IMG/VR virus record: IMGVR_UViG_3300045283_000127
Coordinates: 1-40,322 of that record
DNA: 40,322 nucleotides
Strand: one strand, 5' to 3'
Origin: a virus
The notes beneath the pieces are model-generated. The model was not told the DNA's origin and searched no databases. It worked only from the letters and a program-made list of their open reading frames with translations. Of this stretch, positions 6,896-14,212 are shown piece by piece (the stretch's first letter is position 1; every line of letters starts with the position of its first letter). Position numbers and translations under genes: made by a program.

Positions 6896-7068
6896 AGGCG
6901 AGCCCTCAGCGGCCACCGCAGACTGTGACGCTGGCCGTGAACTTCACGCTGCTCAGAGCGCAGTGTCCGTGGTGCGGCGTCTGTGTGTCGGCGATTACGC
7001 CCGTCGCGCTAGAGCAGGCGATTGCGGACCATGAAGCCGCGGCGCATCCGGGGGTTCATGCCCACTGA
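6892..7068 (+). CDS. C2H2 zinc-finger mini-protein (copy A)
   Basis: A 58-residue protein. Its C-terminal part has Cys-X2-Cys-X18-His-X4-His ('CPWC' to 'HEAAAH'), a plausible zinc finger, and it ends in 'VHAH'. The mini-protein at 7249-7395 has exactly the same spacing and the same 'SAI' and 'VHAH' landmarks, so the two are paralogues. The stop lies inside the 15-mer GTTCATGCCCACTGA, which also carries the next start. The gene is coupled by ATGA to its upstream neighbour. DNA or RNA binding is inferred only from the zinc-finger pattern. Confidence 0.6.
   Translation: MKASPQRPPQTVTLAVNFTLLRAQCPWCGVCVSAITPVALEQAIADHEAAAHPGVHAH
7054..7068 (+). repeat. Gene-junction 15-mer, copy 1
   Basis: GTTCATGCCCACTGA ends one gene as Val-His-Ala-His-stop and starts the next as Met-Pro-Thr in another frame. 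Copy 2 (7381-7395) is identical and copy 3 (7676-7690) differs at one base. Confidence 0.9.
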
Positions 7069-7249
7069 CATTGACGACGGCGTATGTCCCGGTTGCGGTG
7101 GCACGGACGGCGCGTGTGATTGCTTCGACGACGACGAGGACGACATCATGCAGCATGACGACGATTGCCACATGCACAACGGCTCGTGTGGCAAGGCCGG
7201 ATCTGAAGGATGCGATTGGGAATGCCCAAATAGCAGGCTGCTACAGTGA
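7058..7249 (+). CDS. Cys- and Asp-rich mini-protein
   Basis: A 63-residue protein starting 'MPTDIDDG'. It has 'CPGC', 'CDCFDDDEDD', 'HDDDCHMHNGSC' and 'CDWEC', giving many possible metal ligands and a strongly acidic centre. The start lies inside the 15-mer that also ends copy A (11-nt overlap). A further upstream ATG at 7031 would extend into copy A and is less likely. The N-terminal 'MPT(D/E)' is shared with the genes starting at 7385 and 7680, because all three starts are provided by the same repeated junction. The function is unknown. Confidence 0.55.
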   Translation: MPTDIDDGVCPGCGGTDGACDCFDDDEDDIMQHDDDCHMHNGSCGKAGSEGCDWECPNSRLLQ

Positions 7250-7395
7250 TGAGTGAACTGATCCGCACGATCGTGGCGGCGCGATGTGCACGGTGCGGCC
7301 ATCCCCTCTCGGCTATCTCGAATCAGTCCGTGATTGACAGTGCGGACGCACATGACGATTACGCTCATCCGGAAACGATCGTTCATGCCCACTGA
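7249..7395 (+). CDS. C2H2 zinc-finger mini-protein (copy B)
   Basis: A 48-residue gene starting with a TGATG overlap. Its fingerprint is Cys-X2-Cys-X18-His-X4-His ('CARC' to 'HDDYAH'), identical in spacing to the gene at 6892-7068, with the shared 'CG', 'SAI', 'AD', 'HP' and terminal 'VHAH' features. The two copies flank the acidic mini-gene at 7058, so a gene-plus-junction unit seems to have been duplicated. It is probably a small metal-binding regulator, but the target is unknown. Confidence 0.6.
   Translation: MSELIRTIVAARCARCGHPLSAISNQSVIDSADAHDDYAHPETIVHAH
7381..7395 (+). repeat. Gene-junction 15-mer, copy 2
   Basis: Identical to copy 1. It ends zinc-finger copy B and starts the 101-residue gene at 7385. 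Confidence 0.9.
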
Positions 7396-7690
7396 GCCCT
7401 CGACGCTTTCGCAATGGACCTTCACGCGTGCCTTCGAGCATGACTATCGCTGGCGCGCCACAGTGCCATCGCTCATCACCGAGGCGCAGACTCTTTTACG
7501 CGAGAAGAATCTTGCGCCGCAGTTCGCGCCAGAGATGCCGCCGTTGAAAGACGGATTGCAGGGTTACATCAAACAGCCGTTCCGGGTGCTGTATCTGTGG
7601 GTGCCTGATTGGGCGATGAGCGAGGACGCGGGGAAGTTTGTGCTGCGCATTGACACCATGACCAGACCGATGGCCGTCCATGCCCACTGA
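7385..7690 (+). CDS. Hypothetical protein upstream of portal
   Basis: A 101-residue protein starting 'MPTEPSTLSQWTF' inside junction copy 2 and ending 'MAVHAH' inside copy 3. The middle contains 'FEHDYRWRATVPSLITEAQTLLREKNL' and 'LQGYIKQPFRVLYLWVPDWAM'. The body has no zinc-finger spacing, so it is not a paralogue of the mini-fingers even though its ends are the same. An upstream GTG at 7334 is possible but ignores the junction. The function is unknown; it is co-transcribed with the portal gene. Confidence 0.55.
   Translation: MPTEPSTLSQWTFTRAFEHDYRWRATVPSLITEAQTLLREKNLAPQFAPEMPPLKDGLQGYIKQPFRVLYLWVPDWAMSEDAGKFVLRIDTMTRPMAVHAH
7676..7690 (+). repeat. Gene-junction 15-mer, copy 3
   Basis: GTCCATGCCCACTGA differs from copies 1 and 2 at one base. 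It provides the stop of the 101-residue gene and the ATG of the portal gene ('MPTEPDDL'). Confidence 0.9.
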
Positions 7691-9962
7691 ACCGGATGAC
7701 CTGATCCGCGGGGCGCGCAAACGCTGGCAGAAGTGCGCCGAAGCGGAGAACGGACAACGCAAAAGGATCTTAGCCGCGAAGCTGTTCCGCGCTGGCGAAC
7801 AGTGGACGCCCGCGCTCAAAGTGCAACGCGAAGGCGGCCACGCCATTGCGGGGATGCCCGCCGTGCCGCCGCGCCCCTGCCTCGTCGTCGATCGCCTCTC
7901 GCAGCCAGTCCGGCAGACCTCCAACATCATCAAGAACGCCCAGTTCAGTTTTGACGTGATGCCGAACGGCGGCGGCGCGGATGACGATACGGCGGAAATC
8001 TTCAAGGGATACATGCGACGCGTGCACAACAATGCGCGCGGCGAATCGCCCGTCGAGTGGGCGGCCGACGGCGCCATCGAGGCTGGCCTCGGCTGGTTCC
8101 GGCTGCGCACCGAATACGTCCATGAAACGTGGGACGGCGACCCGAACGACCCGGAAGTCTTCGACCAGGAAATCCGCGAAGAGCGCATCACGAACAGTCT
8201 GACGGTCTACTGCGACCCGAGCTCGAGCCATCCGACGCGCCGCACCGCGCAATTCATGTTCATCACGGAAGACCTCGACAAAGACGAATTCACGCGGCAG
8301 TTTCCCGATGCGGATGTGCGCGGGCTCGAAGAGTTCATGGCGACCGGCGACATGGATGGCTGGGTGACGAATGACATCATTCGCATCGCCGAATACTGGC
8401 GCATCGAATATCAGGAACGCACGTTCTGCGAATTGGTAGACGGCCGCATCATCGAGAAGAGCGACGGCGTGAAGGTGCCGAAGGACCAGGTGAAGCGCGA
8501 GCGCGTGATGCAAGTGCCGCAGGTCAAGTGCGACAAAATCAACGCCTGCGAATCGCTGAAGTCCTACAAGTGGGTGGGCTCGCGCATTCCCATCTTCCCG
8601 ATTCTCGGCGAAGAACTGAACGTGGACGGCAAGCCGGTGCTGCGCGGCATCATTGACGAGGGCATGGACGCGCAGCGGATGGTGAACTACACCTATAGCG
8701 GCGCGATGGAGATTTTTGCGCTGTCGCCGAAGTCGCCCTACATCGTGGCCGAAGGGCAAATCGACGCCTACAAGGCGATGTGGCAGACGGCGAACATCTA
8801 CAACTACAGCGCGCTCTACTACACACCGCAGTCGATTGCGGGCGACCTCGTGCCTCCACCGCAGCGTCAGACCTACGAGGCGCCGATTCAGGCCGCCGTG
8901 GAGCTGATGCGGACGAGCGAAGAGGCCATCAAGGCGACGACTAGCACGGGCGATGCCTCGCTGGGCAACAGCAATCCGAACGAGCGCAGCGGCAAGGCGC
9001 TCCAGGCGCTCCAGGCGCAATCAGAACTGAGCAACAGCAACTATCCGGACAACGTGCGCCGCGCGCTGATTGCCGCGGCGGAGGAGATGGCGATTGTCAT
9101 CCCGAAGATTACGCGGCCGGGGCAAATCATCCAGATTCTCGGGCAGGATGACGAACCGAAACAGGTGATGGTCGGGAAGCCCTTTCAGCAGGGTCCGAAC
9201 GGTGTGCCGCAGGCGAGTCCGCCGGACATCACGCCGGAGATTGCGAAAGACCCGAAGAGCTTGCACAAGTTCTACGACCTGAACCACGGGCGGTATGCGG
9301 TGACGGTGACGGTCGGGAAAGCGAGCAGCACGAAGCGCGAAGAGGGCGCGATGGCGCTCGGGGCGTTGATTCCGCACCTACCGCCCGAGATGGCTGCCGT
9401 CGCCACACCGGATTACGTGGAGCAGTTGTCGTTTCCGGGCTCGCACAAGATTGCGGAGAAGTTGCGCAAGACGCTGCCGCCGCAGTTGCAGGACCAGGAC
9501 CAGCAGGCGCAGGTGCCGCCACAGGTGCAGGCGCAGATGCAGGCCATGCAGCAGCAGTTGCAGCAGGCGCATCAGATCATCCAGACGGATCAGGTCAAGC
9601 AGCAGGCGACGATTCAATCGGCGAAGGTGAAGGCTGACGCGGATATTCAGATTGCGCACCTGAACAACGCGGCACGGATTGAAATCGCTCGGATTGGCGC
9701 CGCGAAAGAGGCCATGAACGAGCAGGCCGAGGACGCCGAGGAGCGGCTCGCGACGGGACTGCAGTTGACGCACGAGCATGTGCAGGGGCAGCTCGATAGG
9801 GCGCATGAGGCGCAGATGGCGCAGATGGGCCACGCGCAGGCGTTGGAACAGGGCGCGCAGTCGGCTGCTGTCGGCCAGCAGTCGCAGCAGGCGGACCAGC
9901 AGCATCAGGCCGCAATGGCGCAGCAGGCGCAGGATGCGCAACAGACACAGGGGCAGGAATGA
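7680..9962 (+). CDS. Portal protein, P22 gp1-like
   Basis: A 760-residue protein with the long form typical of P22-like portals. The N-terminal part includes 'GEQWTP' and 'RPCLVVDRLSQPVRQTSNIIKN', followed by the wing and stem regions ('VYCDPSS', 'DIIRIAEYWRIE', 'DEGMDAQRMVNYTYSGAMEI') and 'ATTSTGDASLGN...ERSGKALQALQAQSE', a conserved portal segment. From about residue 600 the chain is Gln/Ala-rich helix, matching the C-terminal barrel coiled coil seen in P22. Twelve copies would form the DNA channel at one vertex, docking terminase during packaging and the gp4/gp10 neck afterwards. The start lies in a repeated junction, and the stop overlaps the next start by ATGA. Confidence 0.9.
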   Translation: MPTEPDDLIRGARKRWQKCAEAENGQRKRILAAKLFRAGEQWTPALKVQREGGHAIAGMPAVPPRPCLVVDRLSQPVRQTSNIIKNAQFSFDVMPNGGGADDDTAEIFKGYMRRVHNNARGESPVEWAADGAIEAGLGWFRLRTEYVHETWDGDPNDPEVFDQEIREERITNSLTVYCDPSSSHPTRRTAQFMFITEDLDKDEFTRQFPDADVRGLEEFMATGDMDGWVTNDIIRIAEYWRIEYQERTFCELVDGRIIEKSDGVKVPKDQVKRERVMQVPQVKCDKINACESLKSYKWVGSRIPIFPILGEELNVDGKPVLRGIIDEGMDAQRMVNYTYSGAMEIFALSPKSPYIVAEGQIDAYKAMWQTANIYNYSALYYTPQSIAGDLVPPPQRQTYEAPIQAAVELMRTSEEAIKATTSTGDASLGNSNPNERSGKALQALQAQSELSNSNYPDNVRRALIAAAEEMAIVIPKITRPGQIIQILGQDDEPKQVMVGKPFQQGPNGVPQASPPDITPEIAKDPKSLHKFYDLNHGRYAVTVTVGKASSTKREEGAMALGALIPHLPPEMAAVATPDYVEQLSFPGSHKIAEKLRKTLPPQLQDQDQQAQVPPQVQAQMQAMQQQLQQAHQIIQTDQVKQQATIQSAKVKADADIQIAHLNNAARIEIARIGAAKEAMNEQAEDAEERLATGLQLTHEHVQGQLDRAHEAQMAQMGHAQALEQGAQSAAVGQQSQQADQQHQAAMAQQAQDAQQTQGQE

Positions 9963-10129
9963 GCGACCTGAAAGACCAAATCGAACAATTGCCCAGACGC
10001 ATCGAGTATCTCGGCGGCCAGCAATTCTCATACGTCAAACTCGATGATGTATTAGCACTCATCGAGCAGGACGACGAGGAGCGGCGGTATTCACTTCAAG
10101 AACGGCTAACGCCGAGCGGAGGGCAGTAA
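9959..10129 (+). CDS. 56-residue helical protein
   Basis: A small gene coupled to the portal by ATGA. The translation is a charged helix ('[17 protein letters not shown]') followed by '[18 protein letters not shown]'. A short gene in this position is common in phage head modules. The function is unknown. Confidence 0.55.
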   Translation: MSDLKDQIEQLPRRIEYLGGQQFSYVKLDDVLALIEQDDEERRYSLQERLTPSGGQ

Positions 10130-10130
10130 C

Positions 10131-10295
10131 ATGCCGTTGAAGAAAGGCGCCAGTCGCGCAACCGTGAGCCAGAACATCCGCACCGAAATCAACGCAGGCC
10201 GGCCGCAGCGTCAGGCCGTGGCGATTGCGCTGCACACGGCGCATCCCGGCAAGAATCTCGGCCATCATCTGCGACCGAAAAAGGGCGGGCGGTGA
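10131..10295 (+). CDS. Small basic conserved phage protein (KKG...[10 protein letters not shown] type)
   Basis: A 54-residue protein beginning '[19 protein letters not shown]' and continuing '[15 protein letters not shown]'. This pattern, a basic start followed by 'G(R/K)PQ(R/K)QAVAIAL', is widespread as a tiny gene between portal and scaffold or coat genes of many phages. No biochemical role is established. It ends in a GTGA overlap with the next gene. Confidence 0.7.
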   Translation: MPLKKGASRATVSQNIRTEINAGRPQRQAVAIALHTAHPGKNLGHHLRPKKGGR

Positions 10296-10615
10296 ATCAG
10301 GCCATTGGTGATTGGAACTATCAAGGCGGATTGGCGACGCACGTCATGGACTACGGACAGTATTTTCAACACGGCACGTTGCCATCTTCGCAACTGCAAC
10401 AGCTTTTGAGCGTGCAACAGACACAGGGAGCACAAATGGACGGCAGCAAGCCGATTGTGGTGTGCGGATCGACGGTGGAGAACGCGGACGACCTTGACAA
10501 GGCGCAGAAGCGGGCCGAAGAACTCGCACACAAACAGGGCGCGAACGCCTACATCCTGAAACCGATCAAGATGGTCGTGCCGAAGCGCGATGTCGTGACG
10601 ACGGACCTGCCATGA
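10292..10615 (+). CDS. Hypothetical small protein
   Basis: A 107-residue frame starting at GTG with a GTGA overlap. An alternative ATG at 10436, preceded by a GGGAG motif, would give 59 residues. That part looks like a compact alpha/beta protein ('[30 protein letters not shown]') similar in style to small phage proteins with a 'GS' turn and helix. The upstream 48 residues are low in charge and rich in Gln and Tyr. Both starts are plausible. Confidence 0.5.
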   Translation: MNQAIGDWNYQGGLATHVMDYGQYFQHGTLPSSQLQQLLSVQQTQGAQMDGSKPIVVCGSTVENADDLDKAQKRAEELAHKQGANAYILKPIKMVVPKRDVVTTDLP

Positions 10616-10815
10616 CGCCGCAGAAGTCGGACCTCATCGAGCAGAAAACGTCGCTGCTGGCGTATCTCGCGTCGAAGCTGAAAGCGGGCGACATGCACGC
10701 CGTGCAGGACGCCGCGGTCGATGTGCGCGAGATTGACGCGAAGCTGGAGGTCTTGGCCGAGATCGATACCCACCAGGCCGAGACGGACCCGCGCATCCTT
10801 AAGCGCATCGGGTAG
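10612..10815 (+). CDS. Small helical protein
   Basis: A 67-residue protein, coupled by ATGA. It is helical and charged ('LIEQKTSLLAYLASKLKAGDMHAVQDAAVDVREIDAKLEVL'), a type of small coiled protein often encoded near the head genes. The function is unknown. It is the last gene of the portal-proximal overlap series; a regulatory-looking gap follows. Confidence 0.55.
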   Translation: MTPQKSDLIEQKTSLLAYLASKLKAGDMHAVQDAAVDVREIDAKLEVLAEIDTHQAETDPRILKRIG

Positions 10816-10819
10816 GGTG

Positions 10820-10825
10820 TAGGAT
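10820..10825 (+). promoter_or_regulatory. TGTAGGAT -10-like element
   Basis: GTGTAGGAT resembles the GTGTAGACT boxes at 2422 and 12206. It lies in the gap before the scaffold/coat operon. A tiny 21-codon frame (10838-10903) follows an AGGGG motif. Weak without a -35. Confidence 0.25.
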
Positions 10826-10882
10826 AGGGGCGACAAGATGCACCAAGCGCAGGCCGGGCGACCGGACTTGAAAGCCATCCCA

Positions 10883-10913
10883 GTTACCGTCAGTGCGGAC
10901 TGAAAACGGTGAC
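10883..10913 (+). other. Inverted repeat in the pre-scaffold gap
   Basis: GTTACCGT (10883-10890) can pair with ACGGTGAC (10906-10913), seven Watson-Crick pairs plus one G-U, around a 15-nt loop. There is no downstream T-run, so it is a possible mRNA structure rather than a standard terminator. Confidence 0.35.
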
Positions 10914-10998
10914 CTCTTGACGATGTATCACGTTGTGGTGACTGTCGTTGAACACACGGGGCGAGTCCGCTCATGAGCGCACACGCGAAAGGGGCACG

Positions 10999-11217
10999 GT
11001 GACCACAACTAGCCGTGCTCCGCTTGCTACCGTTACTGACGTGCTTCCTTCTGCATGGTGGCGAAATGCTGAGGTGATTGTGCTCGATTGCGGGCATCGT
11101 CACATTCGACCGAAAGGTTATGCACCGCCGAAGGGTGAGCCGTGGCCCTGTTGTTTCTGTGATCCGACAGCTGCATCGATTGAAGGCGAATGGTATTCAG
11201 ACGCACCAAACCCGTGA
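10999..11217 (+). CDS. Small Cys-rich protein before scaffold
   Basis: A 72-residue protein starting at GTG with an AAAGGGG motif four bases upstream. It contains 'VLDCGHRHIRP' and 'WPCCFCDP', a Cys/His set suitable for one zinc site. An upstream TTG (10948) would add 17 residues lacking a ribosome site. The gene ends 6 nt before the scaffold ATG. The function is unknown. Confidence 0.5.
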   Translation: MTTTSRAPLATVTDVLPSAWWRNAEVIVLDCGHRHIRPKGYAPPKGEPWPCCFCDPTAASIEGEWYSDAPNP

Positions 11218-11223
11218 AGAACC

Positions 11224-12189
11224 ATGGCCGATGACCTCACCCTGACCACCGTCAGCGACGACACCGGCCGCACCCTGTCCGGCGTCGGGGTCACCGCCGA
11301 CGACCTCCAAGCCACCGTTGATGCCCATGAGCCGGCGCCGCCGGCCGACCAGACCGCGCCCGTCGCTGGGGCGTCAGCCGCGGCGTCCTCCCCCCCGGAG
11401 CCGCCGCAGCTCGCAAAGGGACGGGCGCGGTATTCCGCGCTCACGCATGACCGCGACACCGAGAAGGCCCGCGCCGACGCCGCCGAAAAGAAAGCCGCCG
11501 AGCTCGAAGCGCGGCTGAGCACGACACCGAGCACCGTCGCCCAGGCCCAGCCTGCGGAACAGGCGTCGGCCTCTCGTGTTCAGCCGCCACCTGCCCAGCC
11601 GCCAGCCACGCGCCCCGAGCCGACCGAAGACGAAGTCGGCACCACCTACCCGACCTACGGCGCCTTCGTCGCCGCCCACGGCGCCTGGGTCTGGGACCAG
11701 CAGCAAGCCACCATCGACCAGCGCATTCAGCAGGGCATCGCCTCGCACCAGCAGCAACAGGCCTTCCAGGCGCACGTCGAGAGCACCCGCGCCAAGGGCC
11801 GCGCCGCCTATGCCGATTTCGACCAGATGCTCACCAACGGCCCCGGCACGTTCATCAACATGCCCATGCCGGCGGTGCAAGCCATCCTGAACGCGCCCAA
11901 TTCCGAGCATTTGCAGTATCAGATCATGAAGGACGGGGCGCTGGCGCAGCGGCTCGCGGGGCTGGCGTTTCAGGATCCGTTCGCGTTTGCGGTGGAGCTC
12001 GCCCGCCTGGTGCCGCCGCCGACGCCTGTGGCCTCGAACGGCAACGGGCAGCCGCCGCCGGCCCCAATGCAGCCGGTCGGCTCGAGCAGCAAGAGCACCA
12101 CGACGAACTTTGCCGACTACGCCGAAAAAGGCGATTACCAGGGTTACAAGGCGGCGCGTGCCGCTGACCGGAAACGGGGTAGTCGGTAG
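11224..12189 (+). CDS. Scaffolding protein
   Basis: A 321-residue protein directly between portal and coat genes, the classic scaffold position. It is acidic, Ala/Gln/Pro-rich and largely helical: an N-terminal disordered part, a coil at 'DTEKARADAAEKKAAELEARL', then 'AAYADFDQML' and 'MPAVQAILNAPNSEHLQYQIMKDGALAQRLAGL', a pattern common in phage scaffolds, and a basic C-terminus ('YKAARAADRKRGSR'). In P22-like phages a basic helix-turn-helix at the scaffold end binds coat. Scaffold directs procapsid assembly and leaves before DNA enters. The call depends on position and composition as well as motif. Confidence 0.7.
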   Translation: MADDLTLTTVSDDTGRTLSGVGVTADDLQATVDAHEPAPPADQTAPVAGASAAASSPPEPPQLAKGRARYSALTHDRDTEKARADAAEKKAAELEARLSTTPSTVAQAQPAEQASASRVQPPPAQPPATRPEPTEDEVGTTYPTYGAFVAAHGAWVWDQQQATIDQRIQQGIASHQQQQAFQAHVESTRAKGRAAYADFDQMLTNGPGTFINMPMPAVQAILNAPNSEHLQYQIMKDGALAQRLAGLAFQDPFAFAVELARLVPPPTPVASNGNGQPPPAPMQPVGSSSKSTTTNFADYAEKGDYQGYKAARAADRKRGSR

Positions 12190-12207
12190 CGTATGACCGT
12201 TCGGGTG

Positions 12208-12213
12208 TAGACT
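12208..12213 (+). promoter_or_regulatory. TGTAGACT -10-like element upstream of coat gene
   Basis: The string GTGTAGACTA matches that at 2422-2430 exactly. It lies about 115 nt before the coat ATG and could give the coat gene its own promoter. No good -35 is visible. Confidence 0.35.
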
Positions 12214-12227
12214 AGCCGCACTTCTGC

Positions 12228-12299
12228 ATGGACGCCCCTCGCCGGTCTGGCCTCGAGGGGGCCGTGCTCCTGATTCGCGCGCATCCCAGCAGCCAGTAA
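12228..12299 (+). CDS. Possible 23-residue leader peptide in the coat-gene leader
   Basis: ATG 12228 to TAA 12297-12299 encodes a short basic peptide. A 7-bp hairpin (12235-12260) lies within it. A translated micro-frame overlapping a hairpin just upstream of the most highly expressed gene resembles leader control, but coding cannot be shown from one sequence. Confidence 0.2.
   Translation: MDAPRRSGLEGAVLLIRAHPSSQ
12235..12260 (+). promoter_or_regulatory. Hairpin in coat-gene leader
   Basis: CCCCTCG (12235-12241) pairs with CGAGGGG (12254-12260), loop 12 nt. No T-run follows. It may stabilise the coat mRNA 5' end or regulate translation. Confidence 0.4.
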
Positions 12300-12327
12300 G
12301 GATGCCGCTCGGCTGCAGGGGCACGTT

Positions 12328-13581
12328 ATGGCGAATACCCTCCTGACGAATCGCATCATCACTTACGAAGCACTCGACGTGCTCGAGAACACCGACGCGG
12401 TGATGGGCAAAGTGAACGGCGAATATTCGGATCAGTTCGAGTTCGGCGGCGCCGTGCTCGGGCAATCGCTCGACATTCGCAAACCGCCGCGCTACATCGG
12501 CCGCCTCGGCCAGGCGGCGCAGATCGAAGCCATCACCGAGACCTTCGTCACGCTGACGCTCGCGTATCAGCGCGGCGTGGACACGGAAGTCTCCAGCCAG
12601 CAGCTCACCCTCGACATCGATAATTACCGCGATCGCGTCGTGGGGCCGCAGATTGTGCGGCTCAACAACCTGATCGACCAAGACGTGTGCGGCCTCGCGC
12701 AGGGGCTGAATCAGGCGGTGGGCACGCCTGGCGTGACGCCGACGACGCTCACCACCTACGGCCTCGCGAAGGTGCTGCTCGACAACATGGCGGCGCCCGA
12801 CGACAACGGCCGCATGAACTTCCTGAATCCGATTGCCGATTTCTCGCTGATGGACAACCTGAAAGGGCTGTTTCACAACGGGAAGGAAATCAGCTCGCAG
12901 TATGACAGCGGCTCGATGACGAAGTCCTCGACGCTCGGGGCGAAATGGTTCATGGACCAGAACATCTTCGTGCAGACGGTCGGCGCGCTCGGCGTGTCCA
13001 CGCCGATTCTGAACGGTGCGCCCGTGTCCGGGGCGACGAGTGTCGTGACGAGCGGTTGGCAGTCGGGCCTCTCGACGCTCAACGCGGGCGACAAGATCAG
13101 CTTCATCAGCACCACGACGCCGGTCAACGGCATCAATCCGCAGAGCTTCTCGAGCACGGGCCAGCCGATGCAGTTCGTGGTGACGGCGACGACCTCGGAC
13201 ACCACCGGCGCGATGACGATTCCGATTGCGCCGGCGATCATCGGGCCGGGCTCGCAGCTGCAGAACGTGACGAACCTGCCGGCGACCTCGACACCGGTCT
13301 TCGTGTGGAACCAGCCCGCGGCGAACTTCGCGTCGATTGCCGGGAAGCAGACGCCGAACAATCTGGTCTGTCACAAAGACTTCGGGACGCTGGCGATGGT
13401 GGACTTGCCGTTGCCGGGTGGTGTTGACCGTGCGTATCGGGCCGCATCGAAGAAGAGCGGCAAGGCGCTGCGCGTGATTCGCGATTACGTGGCGACCACG
13501 GACCAATTTATTCAGCGCCTGGATGTCTTGTATGCGGTGGCCGTGCTGCGTCAGGAGCTCGGCGTCGTGGTGGCGGGCTGA
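12328..13581 (+). CDS. Major capsid protein, P22 coat (gp5)-like
   Basis: A 417-residue protein with the start signature 'MANTLLTNRIITYEALDVLENT' seen in P22 coat-like proteins, followed by 'SLDIRKPPRY' and 'DTEVSSQQLTLDIDNYRDRVV'. The length is close to the P22 coat (about 430). The fold is expected to be HK97-type with an inserted domain; the central Thr/Ser/Gly-rich stretch may be that insertion. An AGGGG ribosome site lies 6 nt before the ATG. The gene follows the scaffold and has its own structured leader. It forms the icosahedral shell. Confidence 0.9.
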   Translation: MANTLLTNRIITYEALDVLENTDAVMGKVNGEYSDQFEFGGAVLGQSLDIRKPPRYIGRLGQAAQIEAITETFVTLTLAYQRGVDTEVSSQQLTLDIDNYRDRVVGPQIVRLNNLIDQDVCGLAQGLNQAVGTPGVTPTTLTTYGLAKVLLDNMAAPDDNGRMNFLNPIADFSLMDNLKGLFHNGKEISSQYDSGSMTKSSTLGAKWFMDQNIFVQTVGALGVSTPILNGAPVSGATSVVTSGWQSGLSTLNAGDKISFISTTTPVNGINPQSFSSTGQPMQFVVTATTSDTTGAMTIPIAPAIIGPGSQLQNVTNLPATSTPVFVWNQPAANFASIAGKQTPNNLVCHKDFGTLAMVDLPLPGGVDRAYRAASKKSGKALRVIRDYVATTDQFIQRLDVLYAVAVLRQELGVVVAG

Positions 13582-13615
13582 GTCACGGGTTCTGCATCTC
13601 TGAAGGAGTAGTGAT

Positions 13616-14209
13616 ATGGCTTTGACGACCACAACGCTCGCAGCGGCCAAGGGCACGAACGACCGCGTCATTAAACTGACCTCGGCCACCGGCGCCACGA
13701 ATCAGATGATTGCGCTGGTGGATGGCGAGTTCATGCGCATCACCGACACCAGCCTCACGCCGACGCTCGGCGTCGTGCCGGGCTACACGCGCAGCACGGC
13801 CACGCCGCACGGCATTCTCGCGCCGGTCACCTTCGGCCTGCCCAGCGATTTCGTCGCCGGGCAGGAACTGAATCCGCAGATCGAGAAGACCTCGCTCAGC
13901 TTCGGCGTGGACGGCGCGATTACCGGCCCGTTCGGCGCGGGCACCGTGCCCGTCAACGACGTGACGATCTTCTTGACGAAGGCGACGGCCGGCGCGTATA
14001 CGATTGCGGCCCCGGCCGTGGACCAGCAAAACACCATTACGTTCATCTCAACCACGGCGGCCGCGCATGTGCTGACGATGACGGGCATGCCAGCAGCGAC
14101 CGACGTCGCCACGTTCGTCGCGAACATCGGCGCCACCCTGACCATCAAGGCGCAAGGCGGCCTGTGGGATGTCATCGCGGGCGGCACGGTGAGCGCCGTG
14201 GTGGCGTAA
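13616..14209 (+). CDS. Probable head decoration or structural protein
   Basis: A 197-residue, beta-rich, Thr/Ala-rich protein with an AAGGAG site at 13603-13608. The part 'MIALVDGEFMRITDTSLTPTLGVVPGYTRSTATPHGILAPVTFG' resembles small head-associated proteins that follow coat genes in environmental phages. The C-terminal half is a low-charge Thr/Val-rich beta region. A role on the capsid surface is inferred from position and composition. Confidence 0.55.
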   Translation: MALTTTTLAAAKGTNDRVIKLTSATGATNQMIALVDGEFMRITDTSLTPTLGVVPGYTRSTATPHGILAPVTFGLPSDFVAGQELNPQIEKTSLSFGVDGAITGPFGAGTVPVNDVTIFLTKATAGAYTIAAPAVDQQNTITFISTTAAAHVLTMTGMPAATDVATFVANIGATLTIKAQGGLWDVIAGGTVSAVVA

Positions 14210-14212
14210 GTC

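Noticed and set aside
7239-7247. TGCTACAGT as another extended -10 before the second zinc-finger mini-gene
   Set aside because: It ends only 1 nt before ATG 7249, so transcription would begin inside the gene; it is simply the end of the upstream coding frame.
10838-10903. A 21-codon frame after AGGGG in the pre-scaffold gap
   Set aside because: Too short and featureless to support as a gene from one sequence; kept only as a possible leader peptide.
10856-10925. tRNA-like look around 'GGACTGAAAAC' in the pre-scaffold gap
   Set aside because: The bases flanking the would-be anticodon loop do not pair as a 5-bp stem and no acceptor or T-arm fits; only a simple inverted repeat is present.
10917-10945. 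TTGACG as a -35 before the small Cys-rich gene
   Set aside because: The hexamer 17 bp further on (GACTGT) is not a plausible -10.
11374-13698. A 774-codon open frame on the - strand
   Set aside because: It is antisense to the scaffold and coat genes, whose protein motifs and ribosome site are clear. Long antisense frames arise from GC-rich third positions. The same applies to 7770-9020, 4135-5301 and 21868-23019 on the - strand.
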